A DNA stretch of 64,000 nucleotides from Acetobacter aceti (lineage in GTDB: Bacteria > Pseudomonadota > Alphaproteobacteria > Acetobacterales > Acetobacteraceae), in contig NZ_CP014692.1 of NCBI RefSeq assembly GCF_002005445.1, positions 2,170,001 through 2,234,000 of the forward strand. Direction: 5' to 3'. The notes beneath the pieces were generated by a model. It saw only the letters and a list, made by a program, of their open reading frames with translations. It made no database searches and was not told where the DNA came from. A program made the position numbers and the translations under genes. This document shows positions 57,115-64,000 of this stretch, piece after piece (the stretch's first letter is position 1; each line of letters begins with the position of its first letter).

Positions 57115-57364
57115 TCGAGAGTAAATGAAGAGGTTTTTGGCTGTCGTCTTTTTCCAAAAGGTTTCGCCAAAAGCTTCTCTCGAATAGACCGCTAAACAAC
57201 AGGTGCAGTCTGGTGCGATCTTTTTCGAATGTGCGGCTCCCCTTGGCGCTTTCCGGCAAAGCCTCACCCAAAACTTCGTTATGATTTAAAAAACTGACCT
57301 GCAAAAGGCTTTTGAAACAGCCTTCAGGACTCAGATCCTTTTTCATTGCAGCAGGATATCACCA

Positions 57365-59230
57365 GTGCTGTCTTCCCCCGCCGCCCGCTTCCTTCCACGG
57401 AAGAAATATCGACCCTGCTTTACTTCCCTTACGGCGGGGCTGATCGTCTGCCTGAGTGTGTCATCGACCGGATGGGCACAGACGCCGGCCATGCCTGCCG
57501 GAGTGCCCGACCCTCTCGCCTATGCGGCGTCGATCCAGCCGGAAGCCTCTGACAAACCGATTGTGGCCCGTCACGGGATGGTGGTCTCCGCACAGCATCT
57601 TGCCTCCGAAATCGGCGCGAAAATACTGGCGCAGAGCGGTAATGCCGCCGATGCCGCCGTCGCCGTTGGATATGCGCTGGCTGTGGTCTATCCGGCTGCG
57701 GGCAATATTGGCGGTGGCGGCTTCATGGTTCTGAAACCACGTCAGGGACCGGCTGTTTTCATAGATTTTCGTGAAAAAGCGCCTCTCGCTTCCACACCCG
57801 GCATGTTTCAGGATGCCGCCGGACAGGTCATCCCTGCCCTTTCGACAGCAGGATGGAAAGCAGTCGCTGTTCCGGGAACCGTCGCTGGCCTTGAATATGT
57901 GAGAGAGCATTGGGGGCACCTTTCCCGCGCCAGGCTTATGGAACCCGCCATCCGTCTGGCGCGGGACGGCTTCGTTCTGGAGGAAGGCGACGTCGCCCTG
58001 CTTCGTCCCTTTGAAAAGGAGTTCGGCGCTGATCCTGTCGTCAGCAAGATTTTTCTGCGGCCGGATGGGCAGTCATTCCGTCCCGGCGACCGCCTTGTGC
58101 AGACCGATCTGGCCAACTCCCTTGCAGAAATCTCCCGTCATGGTGAGGATGTCTTTTATAAAGGCAACATAGCCCGCCGCGTGGTCGATGCCAGCAAGCG
58201 CAATGGCGGCATCCTGCAGATGGCGGATTTCAGCCGCTACAGACCTCGCATCATGCCGCCGCTGACCTGCTCCTATCGCGGCTATCACATTGACACGGCG
58301 CCTCCGCCGAGTGGCGGCGGCATCGCCCTGTGCGAGATGCTGACGATCCTGTCCGGCTATGATCTCGGAGCGGAAGGGCTGCACAGCGCTACTGCTCTCC
58401 GTCAGCAGATCGAGGCCATGCGTCATGCCTATTCCGACCGGCGCGATCTGGGTGATCCGGCTTTTGTCACCAATCCTGTCGATCATCTGCTGGACCCTGC
58501 CTATGCCGTGCAGGTGCGGGGGGCGTTGCCAAATGCAGGCGCGGTGAAATCAGAGACCCTGACAGCGGGCTCTCCTGTCCCGGCTCGGTCAGACGCAGGC
58601 TCCTCCCGGGCTGTCGACAGAGAAAAACACGAAACCACACAGTTCTCGGTCATGGATTCTTCCGGTCTTGCCGTCTCCACCACCTACACGCTCAACGGGT
58701 GGTTTGGAGCACGGGTCATCGCACCCGGAACAGGCTTTTTCCTGAACGATGAAATGGATGATTTTTCCGCCAAACCCGGCGAACCCAACATGTTCGGCAT
58801 TATCGGCAGTCAGGCCAACGCCATCCAGCCGGGCAAGACTCCTCTTTCCTCGATGGCCCCGACCATTGTTTCCAGGGACGGCAGGACGGTCATGGTCATT
58901 GGCAGCCCCGGCGGTTCGCGTATCCCCACCATCGTGCTGTCAGTCATCACCGGCGTGATCGACTATCACCTGAATATCCAGCAAGCCATTGATCTGCCAC
59001 GTTTTCACGAACAGTGGGAACCCTCGGTCATCGAAATCGAAAAAGGTGCGATCGACGCGACCGTCGCCAAAACCCTGAGCGAACAGGGCTATGTTTTCCA
59101 CGACCACGCGGCATGGGGCATTCCCGAAGGCATCGTCACGGGCGTTCTGGCACCCAACCGCAACGAGCAGACGCTCCTGTTTGGTGGCGCAGACCACCGT
59201 CATCCCGGCGGTGCCGCAATCGGCGAGTGA
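57365..59230 (+). CDS. ggt: Gamma-glutamyltransferase
   Basis: This 621-residue periplasmic N-terminal-nucleophile hydrolase cleaves and transfers the gamma-glutamyl group of glutathione. A signal peptide (FTSLTAGLIVCLSVSSTGWA, cleaved before QTPAM) directs export. Self-cleavage should occur before Thr424 in the segment HETTQFSVMDSSG, giving large and small subunits. The following VSTTYTLNGWFGARVIAPG contains the usual substrate residues, and IGSPGGSRIPTIVLSVITG is conserved. No ATG is available, and the GTG at 57365 has CAGGA upstream. It is probably monocistronic. Confidence 0.92.
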   Translation: MLSSPAARFLPRKKYRPCFTSLTAGLIVCLSVSSTGWAQTPAMPAGVPDPLAYAASIQPEASDKPIVARHGMVVSAQHLASEIGAKILAQSGNAADAAVAVGYALAVVYPAAGNIGGGGFMVLKPRQGPAVFIDFREKAPLASTPGMFQDAAGQVIPALSTAGWKAVAVPGTVAGLEYVREHWGHLSRARLMEPAIRLARDGFVLEEGDVALLRPFEKEFGADPVVSKIFLRPDGQSFRPGDRLVQTDLANSLAEISRHGEDVFYKGNIARRVVDASKRNGGILQMADFSRYRPRIMPPLTCSYRGYHIDTAPPPSGGGIALCEMLTILSGYDLGAEGLHSATALRQQIEAMRHAYSDRRDLGDPAFVTNPVDHLLDPAYAVQVRGALPNAGAVKSETLTAGSPVPARSDAGSSRAVDREKHETTQFSVMDSSGLAVSTTYTLNGWFGARVIAPGTGFFLNDEMDDFSAKPGEPNMFGIIGSQANAIQPGKTPLSSMAPTIVSRDGRTVMVIGSPGGSRIPTIVLSVITGVIDYHLNIQQAIDLPRFHEQWEPSVIEIEKGAIDATVAKTLSEQGYVFHDHAAWGIPEGIVTGVLAPNRNEQTLLFGGADHRHPGGAAIGE

Positions 59231-59379
59231 AAAGATTCGATCTGAATTAAGGCGCCTCTCTCCGGCTTGGGACTAGTGCAACACCGGCGCGGGTGCTACT
59301 GACGCCGCAAAGAGAGTGGCGGGCAAAGGTCTGCTGCTTTTCCATTCCGACCCACCGCAGAAACCCGGAGAGAATGCGC

Positions 59380-60621
59380 ATGGCCCCGGCCGAAGGCACC
59401 CGACAGATCAAGAAGGTCGTTCTGGCCTATTCAGGCGGCCTCGATACCTCAGTCATCCTGCGGTGGCTCCAGACCACATATGGCTGTGAGGTCGTCACCT
59501 TCACTGCCGATCTCGGTCAGGGCGAAGAACTGGAACCGGCCCGCAGAAAAGCCGAAATGTTCGGCGTGAAAGATATCTTCGTCGAAGATCTGCGCGAGAC
59601 CTTCGTGAAGGATTTCGTATTCCCGATGTTCCGGGCGAACGCGCTGTATGAAGGCCAGTATCTTCTCGGCACGTCCATCGCACGTCCGCTGATCGCACAG
59701 CGCCAGATCGAGATTGCCGAGCAGGTTGGCGCCGACGCCGTGGCGCATGGCGCGACCGGCAAGGGCAACGATCAGGTCCGCTTCGAGCTGGCTTATTACG
59801 CGCTGAAGCCTGACATAACCGTGATTGCTCCATGGCGTGAGTGGGATCTGACTTCCCGCACCCGCCTGCTGGCGTTCGCGGAAGAGCATCAGATTCCAGT
59901 CACCAAGGACAAGCGCGGCGAAGCGCCGTTCTCCGTGGACGCGAACCTTCTGCACTCTTCCTCCGAAGGCAAACTGCTGGAAGATCCTGCTATCGGGCCG
60001 GAAGAAATTGTCTTCCAGCGCACGATTTCGCCGGAGGCCGCACCGGATGTCGCAACCGAGATCACCATTGATTTCGTCTCGGGCGATCCGGTGGCGATCA
60101 ACGGCGTCGCCATGTCTCCGGCCACCCTGCTGACGAAGCTGAATGAACTGGGCAAGGTCAATGGCATCGGTCGCCTCGACCTCGTCGAGAACCGCTTTGT
60201 CGGCATGAAGTCGCGCGGCATCTACGAGACACCGGGCGGCACGATCCTGCTGACAGCTCACCGCAGCATCGAATCCATCACGCTCGACCGCGAGGCCATG
60301 CACCTCAAGGACAGCCTGATGCCGAAATATGCCGAGATCCTCTACAACGGCTTCTGGTTCTCGCCGGAACGCCGCATGTTGCAGGCCCTGATCGACACGT
60401 CCCAGCACTCCGTCACGGGTCGCGTCCGCCTGAAACTCTACAAGGGCAACGTGATCTGCGTGGGCCGCGAAAGCCCGAACAGCCTCTATGACACCCGCGT
60501 CGTGACCTTTGAGGACGACGAGGGCGCCTACAACCAGCAGGATGCTCAGGGCTTCATCAAGCTGAACGCCCTGCGCCTGCGTCTGGGTGGTCAGATCGGC
60601 CGACGGGGTGGCTCGCTCTGA
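59380..60621 (+). CDS. argG: Argininosuccinate synthase
   Basis: This 413-residue ATP-dependent enzyme condenses citrulline and aspartate in arginine synthesis. The PP-loop [20 protein letters not shown] and the citrulline/aspartate-binding segments [20 protein letters not shown] and [20 protein letters not shown] are intact. I choose the ATG at 59380 ([12 protein letters not shown]), with GGAG nine bases upstream. The ATG at 59374 is too close to it, and the longer frame lacks family similarity. The next gene, an FKBP lipoprotein, starts about 50 bases downstream. Confidence 0.96.
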   Translation: MAPAEGTRQIKKVVLAYSGGLDTSVILRWLQTTYGCEVVTFTADLGQGEELEPARRKAEMFGVKDIFVEDLRETFVKDFVFPMFRANALYEGQYLLGTSIARPLIAQRQIEIAEQVGADAVAHGATGKGNDQVRFELAYYALKPDITVIAPWREWDLTSRTRLLAFAEEHQIPVTKDKRGEAPFSVDANLLHSSSEGKLLEDPAIGPEEIVFQRTISPEAAPDVATEITIDFVSGDPVAINGVAMSPATLLTKLNELGKVNGIGRLDLVENRFVGMKSRGIYETPGGTILLTAHRSIESITLDREAMHLKDSLMPKYAEILYNGFWFSPERRMLQALIDTSQHSVTGRVRLKLYKGNVICVGRESPNSLYDTRVVTFEDDEGAYNQQDAQGFIKLNALRLRLGGQIGRRGGSL

Positions 60622-60674
60622 GCGGGCACACAGCCGTTAGAATGATACTCCGGAAATGTTTTGAGGGAATGACT

Positions 60675-61172
60675 GTGCGTTCTTCACTGACTTCAATCCG
60701 CCTCCCTGCCCTGCTTCTGGGCGGACTGCTTTGCCTGCCGATGGCAGGATGCAGTCATGAGGACCCGGAGCTGACGCCCGAGCAGATCATGCAGAAGGAA
60801 ATCGCTCAGCCCGGCGTCAAGACTCTTCCTGACGGTCTGGCTTACAAGGTTCTGGCTTCCGGTCCGAAAGACGGTCCTTCCCCCAGCAAGGGCGACAGCA
60901 TGATGCTGATCTATGAAGGCCGCCTGCCGGATGGATCAATCTTCGACAGCTCCGACCAGCATGGCCAGGGCGCCTACATGCGTATGCCGTTGGATGGTCT
61001 GGTTGAGGGGTGGATGGAAGCGCTGCCGATGATGCATGTGGGTGATACCTGGATGCTCTATATCCCGGCCAAGCTGGGATATGGCAAACGTGAAATGGGG
61101 ATCATCCCGTCAAACAGCCCGCTGATCTTCAAGATTCAGCTTCTTGGCGTAGAACACGGCGGACAACAGTAA
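60675..61172 (+). CDS. FKBP-type peptidyl-prolyl isomerase, lipoprotein
   Basis: This envelope lipoprotein has a C-terminal FKBP domain that would speed proline isomerisation in periplasmic proteins. The lipobox LPMAGC puts lipidated Cys at position 26. An N-terminal helix (EDPELTPEQIMQKEIAQPGV) precedes the FKBP core, with YEGRLPDGSIFDSS, LDGLVEGWMEALPMM, YIPAKLGYGKREMG and IPSNSPLIFKIQLLGVE. GAGGGA lies six bases before the GTG at 60675, which I prefer. ATG codons at 60669 and 60642 are alternatives. A shared terminator follows. Confidence 0.9.
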   Translation: MRSSLTSIRLPALLLGGLLCLPMAGCSHEDPELTPEQIMQKEIAQPGVKTLPDGLAYKVLASGPKDGPSPSKGDSMMLIYEGRLPDGSIFDSSDQHGQGAYMRMPLDGLVEGWMEALPMMHVGDTWMLYIPAKLGYGKREMGIIPSNSPLIFKIQLLGVEHGGQQ

Positions 61173-61177
61173 AACAG

Positions 61178-61207
61178 AAAGGCCGGGCCTCTGACCCGGC
61201 CTTTTTT
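61178..61207. terminator. Strong terminator between convergent genes
   Basis: AAGGCCGGG (61179-61187) pairs with CCCGGCCTT (61195-61203) and is followed by a T run on the plus strand. The matching A run gives partial function on the minus strand. Confidence 0.85.
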
Positions 61208-61217
61208 GTTCCTGCAC

Positions 61218-61493
61218 TCAGTTCTTTTTACCCGCTGACTTTTTCCCTGTCTTCTTTTCAGGGAACATCGCCTTGCAGGCTGGACTCAACTTGTCTCGTT
61301 TCGATTGCAGGCATGCCGCGATCTTCTTTTCATTCGGGATCGAGAATGCGCAAAATTTGAGAGCATCCCCTTTGCAGGCAGCCGTCTGTTCTTCCCGTGT
61401 TGCAGCGAATGCAGCCCCCGGAGAGACCGCTGACACAAGAAGCCCGCAGGCGGCAGCTAAAAAAAGGTACCGACAGGACATCATAGGTTTCAT
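61218..61493 (-). CDS. Small exported Cys-rich repeat protein
   Basis: This 91-residue protein has a signal peptide cleaved near AAFA-ATREEQ. The mature part carries four Cys (40, 48, 61 and 73) spaced as in the cysteine-rich repeat family, with FCAFSIPNEKKIAACLQSKR typical. The C-terminus is Lys/Gly-rich. Two disulfides are likely in the periplasm. Its function is unknown. AAGGA lies seven bases before the ATG at 61493. It is convergent with the FKBP lipoprotein and divergent from a cytochrome c lipoprotein. Confidence 0.8.
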   Translation of the reverse strand: MKPMMSCRYLFLAAACGLLVSAVSPGAAFAATREEQTAACKGDALKFCAFSIPNEKKIAACLQSKRDKLSPACKAMFPEKKTGKKSAGKKN

Positions 61494-61570
61494 TCAGAAT
61501 TCCTTCCGTGCTCCAGAGTGGCAAGCATGCCACCTGCGACCAGAACAACCCGGATGTTTAAGCAGGTCTC

Positions 61571-62062
61571 ATGCGTTTGTTCTCTCAAAACATTTCTAAC
61601 ATGTCGGCAAGAAAAAAGTTAATCCTGCTTCTGGCGGTCCTCATTCTTCCCACCGGATGCTCCCGTCATAAAAGCCCCCGCTACCTCTACGGGTCCAACT
61701 GCGGCATCTGCCACCATGGTGGAGAGGGCATGGCGGGTTCCGTACCTCCTCTGAGCGGCAGGATTGACCGCATAGCATCGACGCCGGAAGGACGGGTTTA
61801 TCTCGCTTCAGTGCTCATGAATGGCGTCAGTGGACCGATCAGGGCCGCAGGCACGCGTTACAGCGCCGAGATGCCCCTGTTCCGCTATCTGTCTGATCAG
61901 GAAGCCGCCACTATTCTTTCGTGGCTTTCCCGGCAGGGCCAGACTAAACCCGCACCAGAAATCACTCCGGAAGAGATCGCCACGGCCCGCGCCCACCGGA
62001 TTTCAGCGGGAGACGTTGCTGAAATGCGCGCGAAACTCGACCTGAAACATCCTCTGCCGTAA
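61571..62062 (+). CDS. Cytochrome c lipoprotein
   Basis: This 163-residue class I c-type cytochrome is anchored by lipid at Cys30 of the lipobox LPTGC. The haem site is CGICH (Cys44, Cys47 and His48), and the distal Met is probably in RYSAEMPLFRYLSDQE. It would act in periplasmic electron transfer, perhaps serving a dehydrogenase or oxidase, but no partner enzyme is adjacent. An ATG at 61601 is an alternative start. trpS follows 42 bases downstream. Confidence 0.88.
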   Translation: MRLFSQNISNMSARKKLILLLAVLILPTGCSRHKSPRYLYGSNCGICHHGGEGMAGSVPPLSGRIDRIASTPEGRVYLASVLMNGVSGPIRAAGTRYSAEMPLFRYLSDQEAATILSWLSRQGQTKPAPEITPEEIATARAHRISAGDVAEMRAKLDLKHPLP

Positions 62063-62104
62063 GACAGGGACTGACCGTCGCGACCAGGGATCTGAGCAGC
62101 AAGA

Positions 62105-63100
62105 ATGACACGTGTATTTTCCGGCATCCAGCCGACCGGTATACCTCACCTCGGCAACTATCTTGGTGCGATTCAGAACTGGGTCGCGTTGCAGGCTAAC
62201 CATGAATGTATCTTCTGTCTGGTTGATCTTCACGCCCTGACGGTCTGGCAGAATCCTGCTGACCTGAGAGCGCAGACCCGCCAGCAGACCGCCGTTCTGC
62301 TCGCATCGGGAATCGACCCCGAGAAGCATATCCTGTTCAATCAGTCCGCTGTCAGCGCCCATACGCGACTCGGATGGATTTTTAACTGTGTGTCCCGCCT
62401 CGGCTGGCTCAACCGGATGACCCAGTTCAAGGACAAGGTAGGCAAGGATCGGGAAAATCATTCAGCTGGCCTGTATGTCTATCCCAACCTGATGGCTGCC
62501 GACATTCTGGCCTACAAGGCCGTGAAGGTGCCTGTGGGCGATGACCAGCGCCAGCATGTCGAACTGGCCAACGACATCGTCAAGAAATTCAACCACGATT
62601 ACGAGGTCGAGTTTTTTCAGGAAATCGAAGCCTTCGTTCCGGCGCAGGCCGCCCGTGTGATGAGTCTGCGCGACGGCTTGAAAAAGATGTCCAAGTCCGA
62701 TCCGTCAGCACAAAGCCGTATCGACCTGACAGATGACGCCGATACGATTGCGCTCAAGATAAAGCGCGCCAAAACCGACCCGGAGCCATTGCCCTCCTCT
62801 CTGGAAGGGCTGACGGACCGGCCTGAAGCCCGCAACCTCGTCGGTCTGTATGCAGCGATGGACAATCTGACACCGGAACAGGTTCTCGCCCGGCATGGCG
62901 GGGAAGGCTTCGGTCCTTTCAAAAAGGCGCTGGCGGATGTCATGATCGCCCGTATCGAACCGATCGCAAAAGAGACCAGCCGCCTGCTGGACGACACAGG
63001 ACATCTCGATCATGTGTTGCGCACCGGAGCCGCGCGAGCGGCGGCCATCGCCAACCCGATCGTGGATGAAGTGGAGCAGATCGTCGGTCTTCTGAAATAA
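62105..63100 (+). CDS. trpS: Tryptophanyl-tRNA synthetase
   Basis: This 331-residue class Ic synthetase charges tRNA-Trp. The N-terminus VFSGIQPTGIPHLGNYLGAI carries the HIGH-like site, and the KMSKS loop reads LKKMSKSDPSAQSRIDL. Between them are DLHALTVWQ and the substrate-pocket GDDQRQHVELANDI. The length matches bacterial TrpRS. It is followed 18 bases later by a cinA-type gene and is probably co-transcribed with it. Confidence 0.97.
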   Translation: MTRVFSGIQPTGIPHLGNYLGAIQNWVALQANHECIFCLVDLHALTVWQNPADLRAQTRQQTAVLLASGIDPEKHILFNQSAVSAHTRLGWIFNCVSRLGWLNRMTQFKDKVGKDRENHSAGLYVYPNLMAADILAYKAVKVPVGDDQRQHVELANDIVKKFNHDYEVEFFQEIEAFVPAQAARVMSLRDGLKKMSKSDPSAQSRIDLTDDADTIALKIKRAKTDPEPLPSSLEGLTDRPEARNLVGLYAAMDNLTPEQVLARHGGEGFGPFKKALADVMIARIEPIAKETSRLLDDTGHLDHVLRTGAARAAAIANPIVDEVEQIVGLLK

Positions 63101-63118
63101 CCATCTGGAGAAACAGCC

Positions 63119-63622
63119 ATGACCGCCATCCTGCCCCCGGAAGTGCTCAAAAAATCCGCGTCGGTTCTTGAGTTACTGAAAGCGGCAGGGCTGATGGTCG
63201 TGACAGCGGAAAGCTGCACGGGCGGTCTTGTGGCGGGTTCGCTGACGGCCCACAGCGGATCGTCCGCGGCGGTCACGGGTGGCTTCGTCACCTACTCCAA
63301 TGCCATGAAACAGGCGACGCTCGGTGTTCCGGCTGAGATGCTCGAGCGATGGGGCGCCGTGAGCGAACAGGTTGCGCAGGCGATGGCTGAAGGTGCGCTT
63401 GCACGCGCACCGGGCGCCGGTATTGCCGTCTCGCTGACTGGGGTTGCGGGACCGGATGGCGGGAGCGAAACGAAGCCCGTCGGGCTGGTGTGGTTCGGTC
63501 TGCAACAGGCTGACCGACCACCTTTCACACAAAAACAGATCTTTGATGGAAACAGAACGGAGGTGCGTGCGCAGGCGGTTCTCCACGCCCTGAAGCTGAT
63601 ACAGGACAGTATCCGGGTTTGA
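63119..63622 (+). CDS. CinA C-terminal domain protein, nicotinamide-nucleotide amidase-like
   Basis: This 167-residue protein corresponds to the stand-alone CinA C-terminal domain (PncC), which deamidates nicotinamide mononucleotide in NAD recycling. Key segments are VTAESCTGGLVAGSLTAHSG, the turn AVTGGFVTYSNAMKQATLGV, and GVAGPDGGSETKPVGLVWFG. The N-terminal molybdopterin-binding half of full-length CinA is absent, as is usual for this subtype. A CTGGAG site precedes the ATG at 63119. Confidence 0.92.
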   Translation: MTAILPPEVLKKSASVLELLKAAGLMVVTAESCTGGLVAGSLTAHSGSSAAVTGGFVTYSNAMKQATLGVPAEMLERWGAVSEQVAQAMAEGALARAPGAGIAVSLTGVAGPDGGSETKPVGLVWFGLQQADRPPFTQKQIFDGNRTEVRAQAVLHALKLIQDSIRV

Positions 63623-64000
63623 TTTTCCGAAGTCTTTGTGCGTCACGGCTAACGCGTCCGCTGCTTTATTGTGAACCAGCCCGGAAGCTCTTTCCTCCAT
63701 CGACACCGGAACCCTTGTCGGAAGTTCACTCCCTCAGTGGACCCAGACCGGCTGATCCCGCGTTCGGCAGACAGGAACGACGACTTTCCGCTCCATCTGG
63801 CTGATACAGAGATCATCCGGCGCACCGCGTGTCCTCATAGCGCTTTTCCCAAAAGGCTCAATCGGGCAGACTGCCTGCCGGAATTCAGACAGCCCGCGAC
63901 AAGCGAACTTTTACTGAGATCTGGTCAGGACTTCATGCACCGGCACGTGCGCTGATACCAAGGCGATAACCTTCCCTGCTGAGACTCTTGATGGCTGCTT
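63623..64000. other. 3' end of window, no recognised gene
   Basis: Open frames on both strands here lack recognisable domains and good ribosome sites. A gene entering from beyond the right edge on the minus strand cannot be excluded. Confidence 0.35.

Noticed and set aside
59449..60408. 319-codon minus-strand frame inside argG
   Set aside because: It is a shadow of the conserved argG coding strand.

Overview
The window looks like a chromosomal segment of an acetic acid bacterium (Acetobacteraceae, close to Acetobacter). This is an inference from gene content: a hopanoid block hpnH-dxs-hpnM-hpnI-hpnJ-hpnK, an alphaproteobacterial flbT/flaF/flagellin set, a rimP-nusA-ylxR-infB-rbfA operon, an aerobic aconitase, ccmAB, and moderately GC-rich coding sequence (by eye, not counted) broken by AT-rich islands. 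Nearly all of it is ordinary chromosome. I see no tRNA, rRNA or CRISPR array. One small RNA gene, the signal recognition particle RNA, lies just upstream of dnaX.

Layout. 1-9.5 kb: two tandem aspartate-type aminotransferases (the first cut by the window edge), a divergent MFS exporter/TetR pair with two matching operator-like palindromes, an orphan 2-oxoglutarate/Fe(II) oxygenase, an M3 oligoendopeptidase, an exported DUF3108-like protein and an IclR regulator. 9.5-13 kb: release factor 3, ribosomal protein S4 and a LysR regulator. 13-18.1 kb: an accessory region with flbT, flagellin, a strikingly AT-rich TPR-glycosyltransferase and flaF, followed by about 1.2 kb of decayed insertion sequences. 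18.1-24.4 kb: the nusA/infB translation operon on the minus strand. 24.5-27.4 kb: an uncharacterised cassette, made of a single-pass membrane protein, a 23-codon coupled micro-ORF, a membrane-anchored HSP100-like AAA+ ATPase and a second membrane-anchored envelope protein. I regard this as the best candidate for an undescribed system.

27.4-37.8 kb: a LysR regulator, an amino-acid ABC importer whose binding protein and permease are fused, aconitase with a structured leader, the haem exporter genes ccmA and ccmB, and a CNNM/CorC-type membrane protein. 36.6-44.7 kb: hopanoid side-chain synthesis (hpnH, then dxs feeding isoprenoid precursors, then hpnM, hpnI, hpnJ and hpnK). The dxs body is visibly GC-richer than its surroundings. 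44.7-47.1 kb: a cysteine desulfurase divergent from an alpha/beta hydrolase, with an IscR-like site between them. 47-53.5 kb: tyrS, a broken GNAT acetyltransferase, then folB, a folM-like reductase, recR, ybaB, dnaX and the SRP RNA on the minus strand. 53.8-63.6 kb: clpA, map, a gamma-glutamyltransferase, argG, a group of small envelope proteins (FKBP lipoprotein, Cys-rich exported protein, cytochrome c lipoprotein), trpS and a cinA/pncC-type amidase.

Several genes (the ABC ATPase at 30.1 kb, ccmA, ylxR and the DUF3108-like gene) have conserved or expected N-termini that no ATG opens in the usual place. Their starts are given as best guesses. Family assignments rest on motifs read by eye, and no search was run.
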